Notes under the pieces: model-generated | Databases searched by the model: none | The model's input: only the letters and a program-made list of their open reading frames with translations | Told to the model about the DNA's origin: nothing | Made by a program: the position numbers and the translations under genes | NCBI GenBank assembly: GCA_035267185.1 | Contig: DATFLY010000057.1 | Span: forward strand, 1 to 13,528 | Direction of reading: 5' to 3' | Length of the DNA stretch: 13,528 nucleotides | Origin: JAUIBE01 sp035267185 | Lineage (GTDB): Bacteria; Pseudomonadota; Gammaproteobacteria; Xanthomonadales; SZUA-36 | Shown here: one piece after another, positions 7,876 to 13,528 of the stretch | Position numbering within the stretch: position 1 is the stretch's first letter | Layout of the letters: the number at the start of each line of letters is the position of its first letter

Positions 7876-10800
7876 CTATTCCTCTTCGAGTTCAATGTTG
7901 ATCGCAAGCGAGCGGATTTCCTTAACAAGTACGTTGAAGGATTCCGGCATACCCGCCAGCATTTCATGATTGCCATCGACGATATTCTTGTACATCTGGT
8001 TTCGGCCGCTAACGTCGTCCGACTTGACCGTCAGCATTTCCTGCAGCGTATATGCCGCACCGTATGCTTCCAGAGCCCAGACTTCCATTTCACCGAATCG
8101 CTGGCCGCCGAACTGGGCTTTACCACCCAATGGCTGCTGTGTGACCAGGCTGTACGGTCCGGTGCTACGCGCATGCATCTTGTCATCAACCAGATGGTTG
8201 AGCTTGAGCATGTACATGTAACCCACCGTCACAGGACGTTCAAACGGGTCGCCTGTGCGACCGTCGTAAAGCGTGGTCTGGCCTGACTCAGGTAATTCGG
8301 CCAGTCTGAGGAGATGCTTGATCTCTTTCTCGCTGGCACCGTCAAATACCGGTGTCGCCATGGGCACACCGCCCTCGAGGTTCCGGGCCATGGTCATCAC
8401 TTCGTCTTTCGTGAAATCACTCATTTTGACCCGGCCTTCGCGGTCGCTGTTATACACAGCGTCCAGGAAATCGCGGATTTTGGTTTCGGCGCCTTTCTCT
8501 TCCATCATCTTGCCGATGCGGATTCCGAGGCCCTTGGCTGCCCAACCCAGATGGGTCTCCAGCACCTGACCGATGTTCATTCGCGAAGGCACACCCAGCG
8601 GGTTCAAAACGATGTCCACCGGCGTCCCATCTTCGCTGTACGGCATGTCCTCGGTCGGTACGATCATCGAGATCACACCCTTGTTACCGTGACGTCCGGC
8701 CATCTTGTCACCAGGCTGGATACGACGCTTGACGGCCATGTAAACCTTGACCATCTTAAGCACGCCCGGCGCCAGGTCATCGCCCTGGGTGATCTTGCCT
8801 TTCTTGACCTCAAAGCGCGCATCAAACTCCTTGCGCTGTTCCTTGAGCTGATCGGCCATTTCCTCCAGATTCTGGTTGGCTTCCTCTGCCCGCATGGTGA
8901 TCTTGAACCAGTCTTCACGCGGTAAGTCAGCCAGGTAAGCAGCTGTGATCTTGCTGCCTTTCTTGAGGCCGGCAGGACCTTTATCTGCAACTTTTCCAGT
9001 CAGGGAATTTTCCAGACGATTGAAAATTGCGTCTTCCACGATGCGAAGCTGATCGTCCAGATCCTTGCGAACCTGGCGAAGCTGCTCTTTCTCAATGGAA
9101 CGGGCTCGATCGTCTTTTTCCACGCCATCACGGGTAAACACCTGCACGTCGATCACGGTTCCGTCCATTCCGGAAGGCACGCGCAGCGAGGTGTCTTTCA
9201 CATCCGACGCTTTCTCACCAAAGATCGCACGGAGCAGTTTCTCCTCAGGTGTCAGTTGTGTCTCACCTTTGGGTGTGACTTTACCGACAAGAATGTCTCC
9301 GGCTGAAACTTCAGCGCCGATATAGACAATGCCTGACTGATCCAGCTTGTTGAGGTTGTGCTCACCAACGTTGGGAATATCAGAGGTGATTTCCTCTGAG
9401 CCCAGCTTGGTGTCACGCGCAACACAAGTCAGCTCCTCGATATGGATGGTGGTGAATCGATCTTCCTGCACCACACGCTCTGAGATAAGAATCGAATCCT
9501 CGAAGTTATACCCATTCCACGGCATGAACGCGACCAGCATGTTCTGGCCAAGAGCCAGTTCGCCCAGGTCGGTCGAAGGACCGTCGGCAAGCACATCGCC
9601 CTTTTGGACCACGTCGCCAACGCGAACCAGCGGACGCTGGTTCATGCAGGTGTTCTGGTTGGAACGCTGATACTTGGTCAGGTTGTAAATATCAACACCC
9701 GGATCACCTGCAGGTACTTCATCATCATTGGCCTGTACCACGATGCGACCGGCGTCGATCTGGTCAACCCGTCCGCCACGACGAGCAACAGCAGTAACGC
9801 CGGAGTCCGTTGCAACCGCTCGTTCCATTCCGGTTCCCACCAGGGGCTTCTCGGCCCGCAGGGTTGGAACAGCCTGCCGCTGCATGTTTGATCCCATCAG
9901 GGCCCGGTTGGCATCATCATGCTCCAGGAAGGGCACCAGTGATGCAGCCACCGAAACAATCTGCTTGGGCGAGACGTCCATGTAGCTGATATCGGTGGGT
10001 TCCTTAAGTGTGAATTCACCCATGTGGCGACATGGAATAAATTCGTCAGTGAACTTGCCATTTTTGTCCAGCTCGGCATTGGCCTGGGCAATCACGTAAT
10101 CGCCCTCTTCAATGGCCGAAAGATATTCAACCTTGCTGGTTACTTTGCCGTCCGCGCACTTGCGATATGGCGTCTCGAGGAAGCCATAGTCGTTGGTGCG
10201 GGCATATACAGCCATTGAGTTAATCAGACCGATGTTCGGGCCTTCAGGGGTTTCAATCGGGCAGACACGACCATAATGCGTCGGGTGCACGTCTCGAACC
10301 TCAAAGCCGGCACGTTCACGCGTCAGGCCGCCAGGGCCGAGTGCAGAAACACGACGCTTATGCGTCACCTCGCTAAGCGGGTTGTTCTGATCCATAAACT
10401 GGCTGAGCTGTGACGAACCGAAGAACTCCTTGACCGCAGCCGCAACCGGCTTGGCATTGATGAGTTCCTGCGGCGACAAACCTTCGCTCTCAGCGACCGA
10501 AAGACGCTCGCGAACCGCACGCTCAACTCGCACCAGTCCGACACGGAAAACATTCTCCGCCATCTCGCCTACACTGCGCACACGACGGTTACCAAGGTGA
10601 TCGATATCATCCACGCTGCCTTTACCGTTACGAATGTCAATCAACACACGCAGCACATCAAGAATGTCCTCACGATCCAGTACTGCAGATCCCTCGACTT
10701 CCTTGCGTCCGACACGACGGTTAAATTTCATTCGTCCTACGCCTGACAGGTCATATCGCTCGTCAGTGAAGAACAGGTTCTTGAACAGGTTCTGGGCGGC

Positions 10801-11958
10801 GTCCTTGGTTGGTGGCTCACCCGGGCGCATCATGCGATAGATTTCTACCAGCGCTTCCAGCTCATTGCTGGTCGGGTCAATATTCAGCGTGCTGGAAATG
10901 TATGGCCCCTGGTCGAGGTCGTTCACATACAGAATTTCCAGCTTTTTGACATTGTTTTCACGCAGCGCTTCCAGGAGTTCCTCGGTCAGCTCAGCGTTGG
11001 CGTCGGCCAGAACTTCACCGGATTCCTTGTCGACGATGGTCTTGGCAATGATTTTGCCCAGCAGATAATCGTCGGGCACATCCAGGGTCTTGACCTTGGC
11101 AGCCTCGAGCTCCTTCACGTGGCGAGCAGTGATGCGCTTGCCAGTAGGAACAATCACCTTGCCGGTCTTGCCCTTGATGTCGAACAGCGCTGTTTCACCA
11201 CGCAGACGTTCAGGCACCAGTTCAAGATTGGCACCTTCCTTCTTGAGTGAAACCCCGCTGGTTTCAAAGAACGTATCGAGGATTTCCTCGTTGCCCATTC
11301 CGAGAGCGCGCAGCAGGATGGTGACCGGCAGCTTACGGCGACGATCGATTCGGGTGAAGATGCAGTCCTTCGGATCGAACTCAAAGTCGAGCCATGAACC
11401 ACGATAAGGAATGACACGCGCAGAAAACAGCAGCTTGCCGCTGGAGTGCGTTTTACCTTTGTCGTGATCGAAGAACACGCCAGGTGAACGATGCAGCTGC
11501 GACACGATAACGCGCTCGGTACCGTTCACGATGAACGTTCCGGTTTCGGTCATCAGAGGCAGGTCGCCCATGTAGACTTCCTGCTCTTTCACATACTTAA
11601 CGGGCTTTTGCTTGGCAGAGCTTTCCTTGTCATAAATGACCAGGCGAACTTTGACGCGCAATGGCGCACCGTAGCTCATGCCGCGAAGTTTGCATTCCTT
11701 AACGTCAAAAGTGGGCTCACCCAGCTTGTAACTGACGTATTCAAGGGCAGCATTCCCGGAATAGGATGTAATCGGGAAGACAGACCTCAATGCCCCGTGA
11801 AGGCCGCGCTCACGGCGCTTGTCTTCACGAATCTCGGTCTGCAGGAATTCATTGTAAGAGGCGATCTGCGTTTCCAACAGGTAAGGCACATCCAGTATGG
11901 ATTTGCGCTTACCAAAGTCTTTACGAATTCGCTTCTTTTCGGTGAAAGAGTAACTCAT
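7876..11958 (-). CDS. rpoB: DNA-directed RNA polymerase subunit beta
   Basis: Beta forms the second half of the RNA polymerase active-site cleft. I place the start at ATG 11958, giving 1360 aa beginning MSYSFTEKKRIRKDFGKR, which matches the family N-terminus. An in-frame TTG at 11997 would add 13 unconserved residues and is rejected. The rifampicin pocket SQLSQFMDQNNPLSEVTHKRR is intact: D523, H533 and S538 correspond to E. coli D516, H526 and S531, so the predicted state is rifampicin-sensitive. Active-site lysines K1085 and K1093 lie in GDKMAGRHGNKGVIS, and H1262 in DDKMHARSTGPYSL. The C-terminus EIRSLAINIELEEE is typical. A proteobacterial insertion spans about 950-1050. Length is slightly above E. 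coli (1342). The ribosome binding site is weak (GCGGGCGGAT). A hairpin with a U-run lies upstream after rplL; the stop is TAG. Confidence 0.99.
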   Translation of the reverse strand: MSYSFTEKKRIRKDFGKRKSILDVPYLLETQIASYNEFLQTEIREDKRRERGLHGALRSVFPITSYSGNAALEYVSYKLGEPTFDVKECKLRGMSYGAPLRVKVRLVIYDKESSAKQKPVKYVKEQEVYMGDLPLMTETGTFIVNGTERVIVSQLHRSPGVFFDHDKGKTHSSGKLLFSARVIPYRGSWLDFEFDPKDCIFTRIDRRRKLPVTILLRALGMGNEEILDTFFETSGVSLKKEGANLELVPERLRGETALFDIKGKTGKVIVPTGKRITARHVKELEAAKVKTLDVPDDYLLGKIIAKTIVDKESGEVLADANAELTEELLEALRENNVKKLEILYVNDLDQGPYISSTLNIDPTSNELEALVEIYRMMRPGEPPTKDAAQNLFKNLFFTDERYDLSGVGRMKFNRRVGRKEVEGSAVLDREDILDVLRVLIDIRNGKGSVDDIDHLGNRRVRSVGEMAENVFRVGLVRVERAVRERLSVAESEGLSPQELINAKPVAAAVKEFFGSSQLSQFMDQNNPLSEVTHKRRVSALGPGGLTRERAGFEVRDVHPTHYGRVCPIETPEGPNIGLINSMAVYARTNDYGFLETPYRKCADGKVTSKVEYLSAIEEGDYVIAQANAELDKNGKFTDEFIPCRHMGEFTLKEPTDISYMDVSPKQIVSVAASLVPFLEHDDANRALMGSNMQRQAVPTLRAEKPLVGTGMERAVATDSGVTAVARRGGRVDQIDAGRIVVQANDDEVPAGDPGVDIYNLTKYQRSNQNTCMNQRPLVRVGDVVQKGDVLADGPSTDLGELALGQNMLVAFMPWNGYNFEDSILISERVVQEDRFTTIHIEELTCVARDTKLGSEEITSDIPNVGEHNLNKLDQSGIVYIGAEVSAGDILVGKVTPKGETQLTPEEKLLRAIFGEKASDVKDTSLRVPSGMDGTVIDVQVFTRDGVEKDDRARSIEKEQLRQVRKDLDDQLRIVEDAIFNRLENSLTGKVADKGPAGLKKGSKITAAYLADLPREDWFKITMRAEEANQNLEEMADQLKEQRKEFDARFEVKKGKITQGDDLAPGVLKMVKVYMAVKRRIQPGDKMAGRHGNKGVISMIVPTEDMPYSEDGTPVDIVLNPLGVPSRMNIGQVLETHLGWAAKGLGIRIGKMMEEKGAETKIRDFLDAVYNSDREGRVKMSDFTKDEVMTMARNLEGGVPMATPVFDGASEKEIKHLLRLAELPESGQTTLYDGRTGDPFERPVTVGYMYMLKLNHLVDDKMHARSTGPYSLVTQQPLGGKAQFGGQRFGEMEVWALEAYGAAYTLQEMLTVKSDDVSGRNQMYKNIVDGNHEMLAGMPESFNVLVKEIRSLAINIELEEE

Positions 11959-12011
11959 GTTATGTATCCGCCCGCAATTGCGTTCACACTTAACCAATAT
12001 TTCTCAAGCAG

Positions 12012-12041
12012 AAAAGGCCGGGGGTCCGGTGACCCCCAGCC
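12012..12041 (-). terminator. rplL-rpoB attenuator-type hairpin
   Basis: On the minus strand, GGCTGGGGGTC (12031-12041), loop ACCG, GACCCCCGGCC (12016-12026) pairs over 11 bp with only one G-U wobble. It is followed by TTTT (12012-12015), then CTGCTT. It lies between the rplL stop and the rpoB start, exactly where E. coli has a partial terminator that lowers polymerase synthesis relative to ribosomal protein synthesis. The short U-run fits partial termination. A smaller 5-bp stem CCGGA/TCCGG (12056-12068) precedes it. Confidence 0.8.
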
Positions 12042-12081
12042 GATATCCGCACAGCCCGGAAAATCCGGAAATATCAAGTAT

Positions 12082-12462
12082 TTACTTGACCTCGACAGAA
12101 GCGCCAGCTTCTTCGAGTTTCTTCTGGATTTCTTCGGCTTCAGCTTTTTCCACGCCTTCCTTAATAGCGGCAGGCGCACTTTCTACCATATCTTTCGCTT
12201 CTTTCAGACCCAGGCCTGTGATTTCACGCACAGCCTTGATCACGGGTACCTTGCTGGACCCGAATGAAGTCAGCATGACGTCAAACTCGGTCTGTTCTTC
12301 CGCTGCAGCGGCTTCACCGCCAGCAGCCGGACCAGCAGCTGCTGCAACAGGTGCAGCGGCTGAAACGCCGAATTTTTCTTCCATTGCTTCGATGAGGTCT
12401 ACAACCTCCATCACACTCATGTTGGAAATTGATTCCAAAATATCGTCTTTTGAAACGGCCAT
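12082..12462 (-). CDS. rplL: 50S ribosomal protein L7/L12
   Basis: L12 dimers form the flexible ribosomal stalk that recruits and activates the GTPases EF-Tu, EF-G, IF2 and RF3. The product is 126 aa (E. coli 121). Three parts are visible: an N-terminal dimerisation region (1-33, with MSVMEVVDLIEAMEEKFGV), a hinge of nearly pure Ala, Gly and Pro (34-54), and the C-terminal factor-binding domain (57-126) with KVPVIKAVREITGLGLKEAK and VESAPAAIKEGV. The hinge is a few residues longer than that of E. coli. The ATG is at 12462 with GGAG 8 nt upstream; the stop is TAA. It lies 55 nt after rplJ, and a small GGGTT/AACCC stem (12489-12502) lies in that spacer. L12 is made in multiple copies per ribosome, so translation from this site is expected to be high. 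Confidence 0.98.
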   Translation of the reverse strand: MAVSKDDILESISNMSVMEVVDLIEAMEEKFGVSAAAPVAAAAGPAAGGEAAAAEEQTEFDVMLTSFGSSKVPVIKAVREITGLGLKEAKDMVESAPAAIKEGVEKAEAEEIQKKLEEAGASVEVK

Positions 12463-12517
12463 TTTGTCGTCTCCGTTATGTGGTTACGGGGTTAAAAAAC
12501 CCACTGGTTAATTAAAT

Positions 12518-13045
12518 TCAGGCAGCCTGCCTGGCGTCGCGTACGGCAGCGAGCGTGCGCACCAACTTGGTGTGCGGTTCGTTGATGGTACGTACGAATT
12601 TCTCGATCGGTGCTTTCATCACACCCATCAGAATTGCGATGGCCTGGTCGTAGGTTGGCAGGCTCGACAAACGTTCCAGTTCGGAAGCGTCGTAGAGATC
12701 ACCACCCACGGCTACAAGTTTCGCAACCAGATGATCGTGCTCTTTCGCATAGTCCTTGACCAGGCGAGCAGCAGCACCAGGATCTTCCATGCTGAATGCG
12801 TACAGGAGTGGTCCCGTCAGCGATTCAGTCATGCATTCATATTCAGTACCTTCAACGGCTCTTTTTACCAACGTATTTTTGGCCACCTTGAGTACAACGC
12901 CGCCCTCACGTGCTTTCACACGCAGGTCGGTCATTTCCTCAACGGTAAGACCTCGATACTCAGCGGCAACAGCAGAATGAGCGGTCTTAGCGGCCTCAGC
13001 GACCTCCGCGACAACTGCCTTCTTTTGCTCTAAATTGAGCGCCAT
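12518..13045 (-). CDS. rplJ: 50S ribosomal protein L10
   Basis: L10 anchors the stalk: its N-terminal domain binds 23S rRNA and its C-terminal helix binds L12 dimers. The product is 175 aa (E. coli 165). Hallmarks are the N-terminal MALNLEQKKAVVAEV, AEYRGLTVEEMTDLR (28-42), KVAKNTLVKRAVEG (53-66) and the conserved LTGPLLYAFS (76-85); the tail from about 135 on is helical and charged. The ATG at 13045 has a near-perfect Shine-Dalgarno AGGAGGT 5 nt upstream, and a GAAA-capped hairpin lies directly before it. In E. coli, the L10-L12 complex represses translation by binding the leader; the leader here has features consistent with that. It precedes rplL by 55 nt and follows rplA by 234 nt. Confidence 0.98.
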   Translation of the reverse strand: MALNLEQKKAVVAEVAEAAKTAHSAVAAEYRGLTVEEMTDLRVKAREGGVVLKVAKNTLVKRAVEGTEYECMTESLTGPLLYAFSMEDPGAAARLVKDYAKEHDHLVAKLVAVGGDLYDASELERLSSLPTYDQAIAILMGVMKAPIEKFVRTINEPHTKLVRTLAAVRDARQAA

Positions 13046-13200
13046 TGGTTACCTCCTGGAGTCTTTCGACTCATTCCAGTGGTCACCCCGTTAACAGGGG
13101 CTGCCACCATCTGCGCAGGCTGCGGGCCGTTACCGGCTTCGCGTTTAAACGGTCCACTCACTGAGTGCCACCGCACCTACGGTCTCTGACGGTCTATCTC
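13046..13200 (-). promoter_or_regulatory. L10 leader: probable autoregulatory RNA upstream of rplJ
   Basis: The transcript upstream of rplJ contains GACCGTAGGTG (near 13170-13185), then CCTGCGCAGATGGTG (near 13105-13120), which resembles the L10-L12 binding core known from rplJ leaders in gammaproteobacteria. It then has a CCCC/GGGG stem around GTTAAC (13086-13100) and a perfect GAGTC-GAAA-GACTC hairpin (13059-13072) abutting the AGGAGGT ribosome binding site. This arrangement suits translational repression by L10-L12. The motif match is from memory; a covariance-model search for the L10 leader family would confirm it. Confidence 0.7.
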
Positions 13201-13217
13201 CCTCAAAAAAACGAGGG
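13200..13217 (-). promoter_or_regulatory. Small stem with oligo-T loop between rplA and rplJ
   Basis: CCCTC (13200-13204) and GAGGG (13213-13217) enclose an A7C loop on the plus strand, read as G followed by seven T on the transcript. Since the T-run is in the loop and not after the stem, it is not a standard terminator. A C(UUCG)G tetraloop hairpin (13242-13253) lies just upstream. No convincing promoter was seen in the 234-nt spacer, so rplJL may depend on transcription from beyond the window. Confidence 0.35.
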
Positions 13218-13279
13218 GGACCAGCCCGCCTTCCCGCTTCCAGGCCGAAGCCCTTCAGCGAAAATTCAAAAATCCCTGG

Positions 13280-13528
13280 TTAAAGGGGAAGCGACGAACG
13301 ATCGACCAGGATCCCCGGGCCCATCGTTGTCGATAATGCAATCTTCTTTAAGAACACACCTTTTGAAGCGGCAGGCTTCAGCTTATTAAGATCATTCAGG
13401 AGCGCTACGAGATTGCCCTTGAGTGCATCCGCTTCGAAATCAGCCTTGCCGATCGATGTGTGAATAATGCCTGCCTTGTCGTTACGAAAACGCACCTGGC
13501 CGGCCTTGGCATTGGTAACCGCAGTGGT
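13280..13528 (-). CDS. rplA: 50S ribosomal protein L1, C-terminal part (runs off window)
   Basis: L1 forms the mobile L1 stalk of the 50S subunit that helps release deacylated tRNA, and it represses its own operon in E. coli. The last 82 codons are visible; the frame is open to the window edge at 13528 and ends at TAA 13280-13282. The fragment includes NAKAGQVRFRNDKAGIIHTS and the signature KGVFLKKIALSTTMGPGI near the C-terminus, both characteristic of L1. The tail VDRSSLPL replaces the E. coli ending VDQAGLSASVN, normal variation. Position directly upstream of rplJ fits the rplKA-rplJL-rpoBC arrangement. The in-frame GTG at 13495 is an internal valine and not a start. Confidence 0.97.
   Translation of the reverse strand, partial: TTAVTNAKAGQVRFRNDKAGIIHTSIGKADFEADALKGNLVALLNDLNKLKPAASKGVFLKKIALSTTMGPGILVDRSSLPL

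Noticed and set aside
11959..11997. 13-residue N-terminal extension of RpoB from a TTG start
   Set aside because: The extension is not part of the beta subunit family, the TTG lacks a good ribosome binding site, and the ATG at 11958 gives the conserved N-terminus.
11491..12267. 258-codon plus-strand frame spanning the rpoB start and rplL end
   Set aside because: It crosses two conserved minus-strand genes and the attenuator between them; no protein-like features.
12481..12510. Direct repeat TGGTTA flanking a small stem in the rplJ-rplL spacer
   Set aside because: Six-base repeats at 24-nt spacing are expected by chance and the GGGTT/AACCC stem is weak.
13046..13279. Promoter for rplJ in the rplA-rplJ spacer
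   Set aside because: I looked for -35/-10 pairs on the minus strand and found none of reasonable quality; a promoter inside rplA or upstream of the window remains possible.

Overview
This window is a housekeeping block of a gammaproteobacterium: the end of the L1/L10/L12 ribosomal-protein operon, the two large RNA polymerase subunit genes, and the str operon. Every gene is on the minus strand. In transcription order (high to low coordinates) they are rplA (3' end only), rplJ, rplL, rpoB, rpoC, then a 415-nt intergenic region, then rpsL, rpsG, fusA and the first 54 codons of tuf. Gene order, the E. coli-like RpoC numbering (both zinc sites and the NADFDGD loop fall at exactly the E. coli residue numbers) and the RpoB sequence place it in Gammaproteobacteria. 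Several RpoB stretches resemble the Xanthomonadales/Chromatiales side more than the enterics. That finer placement is from memory of family sequences and is tentative. No mobile element, CRISPR array, tRNA, rRNA or accessory gene was seen.

Region by region: 13280-13528 holds the C-terminus of L1. 13046-13279 is a structured leader ahead of rplJ that looks like the L10 autoregulatory leader. rplJ and rplL (12082-13045) encode the ribosomal stalk. 11959-12081 contains a strong hairpin followed by a short U-run, in the place of the classic rplL-rpoB attenuator. rpoB and rpoC (3605-11958) follow with a 62-nt spacer. 3190-3604 contains, in transcription order, two stacked inverted repeats after rpoC, a well-formed sigma70 promoter (TTGCCA, 17 bp, TGG-CATAAT), and a leader of about 210 nt. 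That leader ends in a terminator-like hairpin plus seven U residues only 18 nt before the rpsL start codon. rpsL, rpsG, fusA and tuf are then tightly packed (spacers of 6, 36 and 42 nt).

The products work together in gene expression: RNA polymerase beta and beta' make the transcript; L1, L10, L12, S12 and S7 are ribosome parts; EF-G and EF-Tu drive elongation, and both act at the L12 stalk. The proteins are ordinary and full-length. The parts worth a second look are regulatory: the str leader (possible attenuator with a possible 26-codon leader peptide and mutually exclusive pairings), the rpsL-rpsG spacer too short to hold an E. coli-type S7 operator, and the palindromic block after rpoC. 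No new biological system is evident.
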